A stretch of 64,000 nt of DNA from Letharia columbiana (taxonomy: Eukaryota > Ascomycota > Lecanoromycetes > Lecanorales > Parmeliaceae): contig NW_023501050.1 in the NCBI RefSeq assembly GCF_014066305.1, positions 62,001-126,000 on the forward strand. Direction: 5' to 3'. The translations under genes and the position numbers were made by a program. The notes beneath the pieces were generated by a model. It did not search any database and was not told where the DNA came from. It worked only from the letters and a program-made list of their open reading frames with translations. Below are positions 1 to 10,019 of the stretch, in pieces. Within the stretch, counting starts at the first letter, position 1; each line of letters begins with the position of its first letter.

Positions 1-393
1 GTGTGGGAACCAATCACTAGCGGGTGCTTGAAAGGCCGTGGTATCCTAGGACCTGCAGTCTGCCAGCAAAATGCTCCTCAACACTGGGGTTTCCGAACGA
101 CTCGTGGCCGACGAGTTGAAGAAAACTCGGGCCACAGTATTGACCTGGATCAGAGTACAGGGCCGTCAGAGCGTGAGCTGACATACTTGCCAATTGTCGA
201 CGTTAAGAATGAAGAGTTATCCGACCAGGTATTAGGGCTGATGTTGAAACCAACTCACGAGAAGAAAGATGAATTTTAAAGGGTCGGAAGGTTCATCGTG
301 GACGGCAAGTACAAGCTTCGCAGAATGCCTAAGCAGAGGCGTAGGAATGGGACCTGGGTCAGCATACCCAAGAGGAACTTCACTATCGTATGA
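1..393 (+). pseudogene. 3' fragment of a HET-domain gene with an in-frame stop
   Basis: The frame is open from the window edge to a TAA at 277-279 and then continues in the same frame to a TGA at 391-393. The text on both sides of the stop reads like the C-terminal tail of fungal HET (heterokaryon incompatibility) proteins: YLPIVDVKNEELSDQVLGLM, then LKPTHEKKDEF, stop, RVGRFIVDGKYKLRRMPK. The family usually has a 'LxLxPT...GxFxRxGxF' segment here, and the stop falls where the family has a basic or polar residue. I read it as a nonsense-mutated relic; a sequencing error or an intron across the stop are alternatives. The 5' part lies outside the window. A complete HET gene follows on the other strand. 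Family assignment is by eye and moderate. Confidence 0.45.
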
Positions 394-1121
394 ATAATTC
401 TCTATATCAGTCAACACGATTAGTGATGCATTGACTACAAGCCTTTTCGAGAAAGTGCAAGCTGTCAACCCAAGACCGGCAATGAGTCTGTGAACTCCCC
501 TGATTCCGCGGTGGGACAATCATGGGGATGGGGATTATGACAATGATCGAGAGAAGATACCCCACTGCTCCTGTGTATGTAGGGAGTAAGTTATCTACTG
601 ATCTGTAAGACATGAGATATGCTGTCCCACAATCCAGCACCAGCCCCACCGTATGCACCTCCACTGGTGCCACCAAGCTAGCCGATGCAGCCAATGCGTG
701 GCTACCTACCTTATTTATAGGCACGGTTGACGATCACCATGTCTACTCTAGTGTCCATGCAAAGACGATGCAGAACCACCAGCCCCACCTATCCTGAGCG
801 TGAACATGGCCGAAGGAAGGCGTCACGCACTCAGTGTGTGTTTCTCTATACATTCAGATCCAATCTTGGTTGCGATTGAAGCAGGACCCGTAAACGCAGG
901 AACCAGGAACGGTTTGCCTTCAACGGAGAAGTACGGTCGATCTTGTGATATCGCTCTTTCATGTATACGCCAAGGGGTTTAATCACGGCCAGAATCGATA
1001 GCGGATGCATGTTTCACAGCGCAGCGCTCATTGCTGGACGTGACAACGAAGATAGAGACGAGAAGTCCGCTATGGCAAAAATTGTCCTCGCGCAATGCCG
1101 GGCTCATGTATAACTCATCAT
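394..1121. other. Intergenic, no supported gene
   Basis: This is the 3' flank of the HET relic and of the convergent HET gene. Only short open frames occur, without coding character on either strand. No repeat or RNA gene was seen. Confidence 0.5.
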
Positions 1122-2831
1122 CTATGAGAGATAGCATTGACATGGATCCCAAAGCGCCTCATGCACCGCCTTTAACTCCCCATACCCAGCCTCCCAAGAG
1201 GCGATTCCGACTCGACGCCACACTGTATTGCCCAATGATGGCTCCTTCACGACCAAGAGGCCTGCGCGAGCTGCAACTGTGTAGCTTGAGCTTCCCTTAA
1301 ACCCTTCGGTTGTGGGGCGGGTCCAGCGTGTAAGGGTGCACAGCCCCAGCAACAGAACCTCATACTCCGTTTCTGGCATTGGCATTGCGTTCAGGAACCG
1401 GAGTAAACCATCATTCTGTCGTCTCGGTGGTTCTGTACAACTCTTACAAGGACAAGAGCTTGGCGGCTGCCTTACACTCTGCACCTGTCGCACGTTGTGT
1501 GGAGGCTCTTGGGGGCCTTGCGCCGTCGCGTCAAGATGAATATTGACGGGATAATGTTGCCACTTGGGGCCTAGAGTAGCGAAAAGTTGTTCTCCGTACG
1601 CAGTTGCTTCATTCCAAAAGCTGTGCAGCTTTGAAAGGGGGCAAATCTTGCCTGTGTACACAGGTCGCTTGCCAACATCTCGAGCAATCGTACTCATCGA
1701 TCTGACAGAGTGGGCCATGTAATATACATCGGGCAACCACGAAGAATTTGATGGTCGCCAAGCCGAACCTAATACTGGTGGAGTCGTGTGGACATGCATC
1801 TGTGCAGTCATAGGCGACAGGGAGTTTAGGGCTTCTCCAAGCTGATCCTCAAGCTCTGGCAGGGTAAACTGTTTTCCCGGCTCTTTCGAAGTACCTAAAC
1901 TGAATTCGAAAGCCTGCATGATGCCATAGATGCGATCAAGTGGATTTGTAGTCGTCCGATAGCGTGCAGCAGAGTACAGCAACAGAGAGCCAGCACTCGC
2001 ATTCATGCCGGGATTTATGAAGCTCAGTCCTGATCGATCTACAATCAAAAGAATGTCCTTGATTTCTTCGCTATACTCTGCATAAGGTAACAAGCTCGTC
2101 TTGATGGTCTGGCAATCAGAAATCAAATGCTCTAGAAGTGGAGGGGTCTTCAAGCGGTGCGCGAGACGGTATGGCTTCGGGACAGTATGTCCAGACTCAG
2201 TAAGGAGGATAGCGTGCTCGCAAAGACAGGCCTCTTGTAAGGTCCACAAAGAAGAAAACCAAGGATCCCTGAAGATTGATCCAAGTTTGCATCTAACACT
2301 CGCGGTATCTCCCAGGATCTGCTCAAGGAAATCCACGGCTTTGTACTCACTGGTGTTTTCGGCTAGCTCCATACGCTCTAAGTGGTCAGCGAAGTGTTCG
2401 AGAGCTACCATTGAATCCCTACAGAACTCAGACTCAAGTGATGTCAACCAAATATAGACTTGACCAGCCAGGCGGAAGATGTCGCACTGTTTTCCAATCT
2501 CATCCATCTTGACGTCCAGATTCTCTTGATCAATACAAGCAATGTCTACCCATACAAGGCCATTCGGAGCAGCAGCTTTCCTGAGTACGTTCTGGAACCC
2601 AGTAACTGTAAAATGATTTGGGGCAATGCGAGGGATCTGCCAGCTGATCCCCGAGACATCAAGAGCCAACCCCTTTTCGAGAGCAAATCTGCCCCATGTA
2701 TAGGAGAGAGCGTTGAAGGGTGGATTGCAAAGAGTACCATAGTAGCCGTCTTTGGAGCGTGAGAGAGACGTCATAGAGGGAACATGTAGTAGTCGGCGGG
2801 GCCACCGCCGCTCTGTCAGATTCAACGCCAT
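1122..2831 (-). CDS. Heterokaryon incompatibility (HET) domain protein
   Basis: Intronless 569-aa frame; the ATG is at 2831 (the TTG one codon upstream is ignored). The N-terminal HET domain shows its signature blocks: NALSYTWG at residues 40-47, then LVWVDIACIDQ at about 92-102 followed by the usual block on the ordering of people's-court-like status 'QCDIF' and 'VYIWL', and DPWFSSLWTLQEA near residue 190. HET domains are found in fungal allorecognition proteins that trigger death of fused cells when incompatible partners meet; they are TIR-like in fold. The rest of the protein (after about residue 300) has no recognisable domain but contains a CPCKSC cysteine cluster near residue 450. It is transcribed divergently from NSE3, about 380 bp away. 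A HET relic lies 0.7 kb from its 3' end, so this is probably a small HET cluster. The domain call is firm; the partner and trigger are unknown. Confidence 0.9.
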   Translation of the reverse strand: MALNLTERRWPRRLLHVPSMTSLSRSKDGYYGTLCNPPFNALSYTWGRFALEKGLALDVSGISWQIPRIAPNHFTVTGFQNVLRKAAAPNGLVWVDIACIDQENLDVKMDEIGKQCDIFRLAGQVYIWLTSLESEFCRDSMVALEHFADHLERMELAENTSEYKAVDFLEQILGDTASVRCKLGSIFRDPWFSSLWTLQEACLCEHAILLTESGHTVPKPYRLAHRLKTPPLLEHLISDCQTIKTSLLPYAEYSEEIKDILLIVDRSGLSFINPGMNASAGSLLLYSAARYRTTTNPLDRIYGIMQAFEFSLGTSKEPGKQFTLPELEDQLGEALNSLSPMTAQMHVHTTPPVLGSAWRPSNSSWLPDVYYMAHSVRSMSTIARDVGKRPVYTGKICPLSKLHSFWNEATAYGEQLFATLGPKWQHYPVNIHLDATAQGPQEPPHNVRQVQSVRQPPSSCPCKSCTEPPRRQNDGLLRFLNAMPMPETEYEVLLLGLCTLTRWTRPTTEGFKGSSSYTVAARAGLLVVKEPSLGNTVWRRVGIASWEAGYGELKAVHEALWDPCQCYLS

Positions 2832-3210
2832 CAAAGGTAGAATATTACTAGGAGTCGTGCAGAGACGCCACTAGAAGACAATCCGGTGAGATTCTGCCTA
2901 ACAGGATGCTGTCATGTCCGGGAAGAAGGATCCTGGGCCATCTCAGCTGAGGAGGCAAATCCATGAACAGCCGTCATTCTGGCCGACTCGGCGTCAATAC
3001 GCCTACATGCGGTGGGCAGAACGAGGCGAGGATGTAGCTATGTCTTGTAGTATGATGCTGAACCGTATCTGTTTCCACTTGTAGACTACCACTTGCCGGC
3101 TCGAGTTGCTGAGGAGCGGAACACGTTCCGCGCCAAAATTCGAGAACGCGTCTTCTGCAAAAAACCACTCCCCATTTCCAGGAACATTGCATCACACACC
3201 GTCTCCAGAA
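2832..3210. promoter_or_regulatory. Shared divergent promoter region of the HET gene and NSE3
   Basis: A 379-bp gap between divergent starts. It must hold both promoters; no clear TATA box or other named element was identified. Confidence 0.4.
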
Positions 3211-4459
3211 ATGCCTATCATCAATCGCAAACGCCGGACTGTGAGTCGAAGCGAGTCTCTCACCTCGATCAAATGATCCTAACGAGGCATTTAGCAAGCA
3301 GAAGCCGAACCCTCACCTCCCCCAACGCGTCGCAGGCGGTCGCCCTCCGCTTCCGATGCCTCTTCAGTTGACGAGGAAGTCGATGGCGATGATACGCAAG
3401 GAGGAAGCAGCAATGATCAGATGGTGAAGAAACTCGTGAGGCTGGCGCTGGCGAGCGAGTATTCGAGGATACCGATCCGAAGAGCGGAAATCAGTGCCAA
3501 AGGTCGGAAACGCGCTCTACATCAGAGTCATGAAGACTGACAATGTGGCAGTCATGGCACCGAATACGGGGCGTCAATTCAAGCATGTGTTCACGGAAGC
3601 CCAGGAGCAGCTGCACTCTGTGTTCGGCATGGAATTGACCGAGCTACCTGTGAAGGAGAAGGTCACCATCAGTCAGAAGAGAGCTGCACAGCGCTCCGGG
3701 ACTCAAGGATCGAACCCGTCGAAAGCGTACATCTTGACGTCCACCCTCCCTGCGCGATACCGAAAACCTGGCGTTCTCCAACCTCCGAAAATTCCCTCTA
3801 CAGGAGCCGAAGCATCCTACGTTGGCCTTACGACCTTCATACTCGCTCTCATATACCTTTCCGCCTCACAGACAATCTCTGAATCTCGACTTGAGAAACA
3901 CTTGAAACGTATGAACGCGGACAACTACGTTCTGGCTGGTGAGAAGACGGAGAAAGTCCTGAAGCGGATGGAAAGAGAGAACTACATCGTAAAAGTGCGG
4001 GAACGGGATGGAGGTGGTGAAGAGAGTGTGGAGTACATTATTGGGCCAAGGGGGAAGGTGGAAGTCGGTGAAAGAGGCGTTGCTGGGCTGGTGAGAGACG
4101 TCTACGGGAAGAAGGATGCTGAGGCGGATGAGCTGGAGCGGAGGCTTGTGAGGAGTCTAGGAGAGGTAGTCATTGAGAAGAAGAGTACGAGGAATGGCGG
4201 GGAGGAGAGAGATATGGAGGGAGAAAAGGAAAACGAAGGCGACGAGGTTGAAGCGGGGGCACAGGAGGCCGAGGAAGACGAGGAGCAGCAGCAGCAGGCT
4301 AAAGGCAGGAAAGGACGGAAGAAGCAGACCCCAATGCAGACAAGACGATCTTCAGGGCGGAACAAGAAGCGGGCAAGACATGAAGAGGAGGAGGACGAGG
4401 AGGAAGAAGAGGAAGAGGACGGAGAAGGAGGTGAAGACACAGAGGAGAGCGACGAGTGA
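3211..4459 (+). CDS. NSE3: Smc5-Smc6 complex subunit Nse3 (MAGE domain)
   Basis: Three exons: 3211-3240, 3295-3502 and 3552-4459, giving 381 aa in one continuous frame. Intron 1 is GTGAGT...CTAAC...TTAG; intron 2 (49 nt) uses an unusual GTCGGA donor but has CTGAC and GCAG, and joining restores the family text ISAKVMAPNTGRQFKHVF. The MAGE homology (winged-helix pair) runs from about residue 50 to 240, including FKHVFTEAQEQL and GLTTFILALIYLSASQTISE. Nse3 pairs with Nse1 and Nse4 to form the DNA-binding, ubiquitin-ligase-linked head module of Smc5/6, acting in the nucleus in recombination and replication fork repair. The C-terminus from about residue 290 is a long acidic Glu/Asp tail with interspersed basic patches, typical of the fungal forms. 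Confidence is high for the family and good for the exon model. Confidence 0.9.
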
Positions 4460-4715
4460 TGATGTAAATGTTTTGCATATTGTGGGTAATTGCTTTGCTG
4501 CATTATTCTTGGCCGTCGCTCTTAGGCATGTAAATATGCTAACCTCGCCTTCTTTCGGCACCGTGGAGCCGTGGAGCCCGCGGATGTCAACGTTTCAAAC
4601 CTCTGGATTAAAATATCCTCATGCATGAATGCCTGCGGCTGCAACCCAAGGTGCATGAATCCTTGAGGATTCGTCCGTCGGGAACATGTTCACTGCCCGC
4701 GACGTCACCTCCTCG
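4460..4715. other. Convergent 3' intergenic region NSE3/MED31
   Basis: A 256-bp gap between two convergent stops. Nothing beyond 3' untranslated sequence is expected or seen. Confidence 0.4.
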
Positions 4716-5114
4716 TCACCGTCCTTGAAACTCCACGCTTCCCCTGACACCCTCCTGCATCAACTTTCCCACCACCTCCGGACTCAAAATCTCCGTCCGA
4801 AACCTCTCCTCCTGCAACAACTCCAACGCCCGAAGCGTAGGCCCCGGATAGTTCAAATACTTGATGTATTCCGGTCGGCTCCAGTACTGTAGATATGTCA
4901 GGTAGGCCAGGAAGTCCGGAGCCTGGAGCAGTTTGAGCGAGGCGAGGTGGTTGAGGTAGAGGGGGGAGGAAAGCATGGTGACGAATTCGAGCTCCAGTTC
5001 AAAACGGGTGTAGCCGCCATAGAGCGTGTCGGATGGGTGGGGTTTGAAGGGAGGAGGGGAGGATTGAGTGTCAGGATGGTCAGATGGTTCATTATTCAAG
5101 GTCGCATCGGCCAT
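4716..5114 (-). CDS. MED31: Mediator complex subunit 31 (Med31/Soh1)
   Basis: Single exon, 132 aa. The start is the ATG at 5114 (MADATLNNEPSDHPD); the frame is open a further 33 codons upstream, but the family begins close to this Met. The Med31 core occupies roughly residues 35-115 and contains the near-invariant FELELEFVTMLSSPLYLNHL and the LQYWSRPEYIKYLNYP block. Med31 is a small helical subunit of the Mediator middle module, contacting Med7N, and helps transmit activator signals to RNA polymerase II. Length and motif order match the family. The gene is convergent with NSE3 and divergent from PAL1. Confidence 0.95.
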   Translation of the reverse strand: MADATLNNEPSDHPDTQSSPPPFKPHPSDTLYGGYTRFELELEFVTMLSSPLYLNHLASLKLLQAPDFLAYLTYLQYWSRPEYIKYLNYPGPTLRALELLQEERFRTEILSPEVVGKLMQEGVRGSVEFQGR

Positions 5115-6238
5115 GATGATGGCTTGACGGCCTACGAGGACTTTTTCGCGGTGGCTTAACGCCCAATGGAAGTAACGAGGCAGCTGCACGAGACCAGCAG
5201 CAGGCCTGAGCACAGCACGAGGTTTGAATGGGTTGCACCCAGGGGGTGGAGAATTGCGGGGTGCGCCTACTGGTCAGGTAGTCTAATAAGAGTAAGGTGG
5301 GTTGATAAATAGTAATCTAGCCTGAGCCGGTCAAAAGGATGGGGAAAGTTATGGGATTTTGGATTTTGGATTTCGACAGGGAAAGAGCTGGTGAGAGTGA
5401 GAGCGTGGGTTGCCAAGGCAAAGCTTGCCCTGAAGTAGAATCTGCCAAGGCTTTAAGCAGCACCCCTGGAAGTAAAAATGAAATAATGCCCACCTTAACC
5501 ACCTGGGTCAGGTCAGGTCCAGTTTGAAGAATGGATCAACTCAACTCAACATCTCCCCTCTCCTTCTTCAACGACAACAACAACCACAACAACATCTCCT
5601 CCAATTCCCGCTTACTCTCCTAATCAAACAAACCTTCTGCTTTTATACCTACTTGACATCCTACAGAACCTGTCTCGCTTTCTTGCATTCATCCTAACTC
5701 ACCTCACCTTAAGAGCATCTGCCCCGCCTAGTCGTAATCGGAACGCCCCCAATAATTGACCGGATTCAGATTTCACGTCCCTGTTTGAGATACCTACACC
5801 TATACATACCTACTACTGTTCTTTCCTGAACTCTGACTTAATCTTGACATCGCTATCTCCCTTCTGTCCCCGTCTCCAAAAATCATTCCGACCGACAGGA
5901 CCAAATTTTAAATCTCAGCGGAACCATTGACTCGGTACTCCATACGAGGGCAGAAAAGTCGGGAAAAGGGCGACGGGTGCTTGCAGAAGGTTTTTCCCAA
6001 ACATGTCGCTTATCCAGGTCCAAGGCCAAGGCGGTCATGGCGTAGGTATGTGGTCCAGTCATTGCTCGTGCCTCGATTTTTCTTTCTATTTTCCAGCTTG
6101 CCTGTTGGGCAGAGATAAGCGCTCTGGCATGTGTCACCTGTCCCTCGCACCGACTCGCCTCTTCCTTACCATATCAAATTAGATCAAATCAACGAAACAA
6201 CTCCTGTTTCAAATCCTTCGTACTTGATACAAGACGAC
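5115..6238. promoter_or_regulatory. Divergent MED31/PAL1 promoter and leader region
   Basis: The 1.1-kb gap holds both promoters. From about 5540 to 5880 the plus strand is strongly C/T- and CAA-rich (repeated CAACAA, CTCAACTCAAC), the usual look of a fungal transcription-start and 5'-leader region, pointing to a long PAL1 leader. No ORF with coding character. Confidence 0.45.
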
Positions 6239-8130
6239 ATGGGCCGCTTAAAACGCTCCCATAAACAACCAGCTCTTCGCCCTTCCGCTAACAATCTGTC
6301 TTCCAAAACAGATTCACTCAGACAAACTTCCCCTGGCCTCACTGCAAATCTACCGTCCAACAACCCTTTTCGCAATCGTGCCGCATCACCAGCCCCGTCT
6401 CCTGTCACCACCACCTTCAACATTCCAAGTACTGCTCCCGAGAGACCAATCTCTCGAAATCCTTTCTTCGATCAGTCAGACAAGAAAGACGCGACAATGG
6501 TACAAGTGACGCAGACGTCACCTGAGAGAGGACCACCGGCAATGACTGGGAGATCATCACCAAGGAAGCCGCCATTGGCTGGACACGCCGTGGAGCTTTT
6601 TGTGAGTCGGTCGCTGCTCATCTCGATCAAGATGACGTTCGGTTGATGCTGACCCCGCGTCCTCTAGGACAACCTCACCCTCAACGATGGGCCTTCAAGC
6701 ATCGGCGCACCACCCAAAGGCATGCCTCCTCCATATACCGATCGTCCCCCACGATCCGAAAACCACCCTCCAAAGCCTACCAATGGCCTGTCGGGACACC
6801 GTCCATCACGATCCCAGGAAGATGAAAAGCATCGACCACACACGGGAAGAAGACCTCAAGCGCCGGAGCAGGATATCTTCGCCGACCCCCCAGACGCGAG
6901 AAGACCGCATAGACGGCCCACAAGACGGAATTCGGATTCGTCCATCGCCAGCAAGCAATTGAGCCCGGAAGAGGAGGCGAGGCGGCGTCATCGCAAAGCG
7001 CGAGAAGCCAGGCACAGGGAGAGAGATAACAAGGGCAAACCACCAACGTCGAGGTCGGGAAAGCCAAATCGTCGTATAGATGTCATCGATTCTCTTGATG
7101 TCACAAGCATCCACGGCATTGGCAGTGAGTGTTCCAGTCGACGGTGTTCTCCATGCGGGATCTCACGCTGACCATGTCCATAGTGTTCCATCACGACGGC
7201 CCCTTTGATGCCTGCAACCCCCATCGCAACCGCAAAGGCTCGGAACGTGCACCAATGCAAGCATTCGCGAAAGACTCTGCCAACAATACAATCGGTGGCT
7301 CTGGTCCAGTCCACAAAGAAATCAACTTCGCCCAATTTCACGGCCGTGGCGACGAAGGTTTCACCGATTTTGCAACCTCGGGGGCTGTCAAACCTCCAGC
7401 GGAATCTGGAATCGAGTTTGAATCTTACGCAGGCTCTAGCGCTCCACTGAGAAGAGGTCCGGGTGTACGGCCAGGCGTCGACCGAACATCGAGCTTCAAC
7501 CCCACTGCTCGTTTTGATCCGGTCCATGGCGAAGAAAGTCTGGGTCTCGGTACCAGCACATTTCTTGAGGGTGCGCCGGCAGCTCGTGCAGCCATCCAAC
7601 GCCGTGAATCCGAGAATGATCAGATACCGGGCATGGGCAATGGGGGTGGCCTGGGCAGAAAGAGAAGTTTGGCCCAGAAGATCAGGGGCATAAGCAATTC
7701 GAATCGCGGGGGTGCTTTTGCTGGACCGGCGAAAGTCACCAGTCCAAACGGCTTCTACGAACGCACCACTAGTCCCACAAGTGCTGGAGAGGTACAAAGC
7801 GCAGGCGGCATGCCCAAGATCAAGCAAACCAAGAACCCGTTCTTCAATGATTACGATGACGCCTATGAGAAGAAGGGACAGAAGATTCAGGTTGCCGAGC
7901 AACGAAGGCGGAATGGTAGCATCGGAGGTGGTGAAGAACAGATCAATGCCAGGGCTAGAGCCATGAGCAGTCCCAAGCGTGCGCCTACAGGAGGGATGCT
8001 GGAGCGAAGGATCACCAACGATGGAGCTTTCGGTAATCCGGCGGAGCCCAGTGGTGGCGGTGGATTCTTGAGCAGGGTTAAGAGTTTGAAGGGCGGCAAA
8101 AGGGTGAGACCTGAGAGGAGAGAATATTGA
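6239..8130 (+). CDS. PAL1: Pal1 family cell-morphogenesis / endocytic-coat protein
   Basis: Three exons: 6239-6601, 6668-7124 and 7184-8130, 588 aa. The start is the first true ATG (MGRLKRSHKQPALRP); an earlier in-frame GTG is not used. Introns are 66 and 59 nt with GTGAGT donors and CTGAC branch sites, and both joins keep the family text (AVELF/DNLTLNDG and SIHGIG/MFHHDGPFDACNPH). The Pal1 domain spans about residues 60-330: NPFRNR, a basic RRRHRKAREARHRERD run, RIDVIDSLDVTSIHG, and the hallmark FHHDGPFDACNPHRNRK followed by APMQAFAKDSANN. In fission yeast Pal1 is a membrane-associated protein needed for cylindrical shape; the budding-yeast relatives join endocytic sites. NPF tripeptides (FRNPF-like, EH-domain ligands) are visible, including NPFFDQ and NPFFND. 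The protein is otherwise mostly disordered. Confident. Confidence 0.92.
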
Positions 8131-8607
8131 TGAATATACGCTGGTGGTTCTAGACGTGATGGGTGTAACGATAAGTCTGGGCGAAGGTCGATGGGCCATG
8201 AATTGCCTGGCTGCAATGTTGCTTGGACAAAAACCCAGGGGCGTATGGTAAACCTCACAGCGGGCTGATGGGCTTGTCAACATGGCCGCAATGAGTCTGG
8301 AATTACGAGGGTAGGGGAGGCTACTTTGGCGTTCCCACGAGTCCCATATCAGGATAGATTGGACAAAGACAGGACCGAATCACGAATCTTTTCCCTTGAT
8401 GAAGTTTTCCTTCTTTTGTCAGGCTTTGGACAGAGACAGGACCGAATCACGAATTTTTCCCCTTGATGAAGTTTTCATCCTTGCGTCAGGCCCTGACTTG
8501 GTGATGTGACCACAACGCTCGTAGACTTCAAACCCCGCTCTCAAACCCACGTCCGCTCCCCAATCCCCCCCCCCCCCCTCCCCCCCCCCCCCCCCCCCCC
8601 CACAAAC
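8131..8607. other. Convergent PAL1/YSF3 intergenic region with a duplicated segment and a C tract
   Basis: Holds the 3' ends of PAL1 and YSF3, an imperfect direct duplication (listed separately) and, at 8565-8601, a C tract of 36 C with a single T at 8579. On the YSF3 transcript this tract is poly-G just after the stop codon. Confidence 0.6.
8361..8491. repeat. Two-copy direct repeat, period 67 bp
   Basis: Copies at 8361-8424 and 8428-8491 share the core GACAGGACCGAATCACGAAT and the ends GATGAAGTTTTC and GTCAGGC, with a few substitutions. It is a local noncoding tandem duplication between convergent genes. Confidence 0.75.
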
Positions 8608-8993
8608 TTATTCCACAACCTCAGGCGGATTCCCCACCGGCCTAACCATCCGCTCCAGCAGCAACCCGCGCGCCCGCTCCCGGCACTCCCCCATCCCGAG
8701 CGCCAGGTAGGCGAGCAGGGGCGGGTGGCCCACGTACGAGGCGCAGCTGTCCCGGTGCACGTTGGCCGCCCAGTCGTACTTGGTCGTGTCGGCGTGGCCC
8801 GTGCCGACGTAGCGCGCCTGCAGCGCTTCGAGTTGTTGTTGCGTGCGGAGTTTGTCTGCCTGGGGTGGGGTTAGGGGGGTTTGAGGGGGGGGGGGGGAGG
8901 GGGGGGGGGGGGGGGGGGGAGGGGGGGGGGGGGGAGGGGGGGGGGGGGGGGGAGGGGGGGGGGGGGGGGGGGGGGGAGGGGGGGACGTACCAT
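8608..8993 (-). CDS. YSF3: Splicing factor 3b subunit 5 (SF3b10/Ysf3)
   Basis: Two exons on the minus strand: 8991-8993, which is the ATG alone, and 8608-8859. The joined product is 84 aa (the human protein is 86). Donor GTACGT follows the ATG directly; the acceptor side reads CCCTAACCCCACCCCAG. The product starts MADKLRTQQQLEALQARYVG and carries the family core GTGHADTTKYDWAANVHRDS and SYVGHPPLLAYLAL, ending LLLERMVRPVGNPPEVVE. SF3b5 is a small core subunit of the SF3b particle of U2 snRNP, packing against SF3b1 and helping branch-site recognition. The intron (8860-8990) is almost pure C on the sense strand. High confidence; without the split start the frame lacks a Met. Confidence 0.92.
8860..8990 (-). 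repeat. Near-homopolymeric poly-C intron of YSF3
   Basis: On the plus strand 8880-8984 is G with only a handful of A interruptions; on the YSF3 sense strand it is poly-C between a GTACGT donor and a CTAAC branch site. Real length is uncertain because such tracts are unstable and hard to sequence. Confidence 0.85.
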
Positions 8994-9738
8994 TTTGGGT
9001 TGGGAGGGAGGAGGGGGGTTGGTGGGGATAGAGGAGAGGGAGGAATGGAGTGAGTGTCTGTTTGTTGAAATATGAGGGGTTGTCGAAGTTGCGTCTGCGG
9101 GTCAGATAGGAGGGACTGTTAAAGTTGGAATTGCAAGTTGATTTATTTGTAAGTTAGTGCAAGATGCACTACGGAGCTTGCAAGTGCAACGGAGTGAGTT
9201 TTCTTCACTAGCGGAACGGGTCCGCTTTGCAGGTCTTGGCACGATTTCACGCGTAACTTTTTGTGTCATCGTACTGAATAATGGAAAGGGAAGGTCTGCC
9301 GAGGCTTGGCGACACAAGTATCTTTGATGCTCTCCGCATTCACACCTAATCAAACAAGTGTTCCACCTACCACTCATCTCCCAACACTGTCACTGTCTGT
9401 CTGTCTGTCACTCGCAGAAAGAGCTTCGCAAGATCTTGAGTGCGGGCCGGGTAGCAGGTGTGCACCGACTTGACCAGGCGAGCCAAATCACAAAGCTTGG
9501 CGCTGCAAGCTGACAGAAATGTGCCCCTCACACAACTCGAACCTCGCACGGACGTGGCCGCCCCGGCGAATGAGCAGAGATGATTGGCTACCGTTTACGA
9601 GGTACTTTCCCGCTGAGGGGCACCAGGCTGCAGCAGCCTTTCTGTAAAAGAGAGAGAGCTGTGTTTATCAACTCCGCAACCGGTTCTCCAGGAAGATAGC
9701 CAGCAACGGACGACAAAGATATCGTGGTCGTCTCCTCG
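8994..9738. promoter_or_regulatory. Divergent promoter region YSF3 / ankyrin gene
   Basis: A 745-bp gap between divergent starts. It contains a short CTGT microsatellite near 9395-9412 and a CT-rich stretch on the minus strand. No supported ORF. Confidence 0.4.
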
Positions 9739-10019
9739 ATGGCTTCCGTCGAAGAAAGCGAAAGGACACTGTCGCAGACGGACACACTCAACCAAGAACT
9801 ATACCGAGAATCAGTGTCTGGTCACTTGAAAGAGGTAGAGCGGCTATTGGACAACGGGGCGGACGTCAACGCTTATGGTGGACAACGTGGCAATGCACTT
9901 TACGCGGCAGCAAGTGAAGGCCTCGAGGAAGTGGTGAAGCTACTACTAAAGAGAGGGGCGGACGTTAACGCTAAAGGGGGAAGTTATGGTAATGCACTCC
10001 AGGCGGCATCATGTTCATA
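9739..10019 (+). pseudogene. 5' part of the ankyrin gene, cut off by a frameshift
   Basis: ATG at 9739 opens a frame of 92 codons (MASVEESERTLSQTDTLNQ...) with two complete ankyrin repeats (ERLLDNGADVNAYGGQRGNA and VKLLLKRGADVNAKGGSYGN) before a TAA at 10017-10019. The next repeats continue in another frame. Compared with the 99-bp repeat unit, this unit is two bases short (spacing 97 between GGGGCGGACGT motifs at 9955 and 10052). So the N-terminus and repeats 1-2 originally belonged to the downstream frame. Either a real 2-nt deletion or an assembly slip in a repeat array would explain it. Confidence 0.7.

Noticed and set aside
4102..4503. Minus-strand serine-rich frame opposite the NSE3 tail
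   Set aside because: Antisense of the GAG/GAA acidic tail; no independent support.
6988..8283. 431-codon minus-strand open frame opposite PAL1
   Set aside because: PAL1 on the plus strand has strong family motifs and consistent splicing; the antisense frame has no recognisable content.
8506..9075. Plus-strand Pro- and Gly-rich frames over YSF3
   Set aside because: Shadows of the C and G tracts; the minus strand encodes SF3b5.
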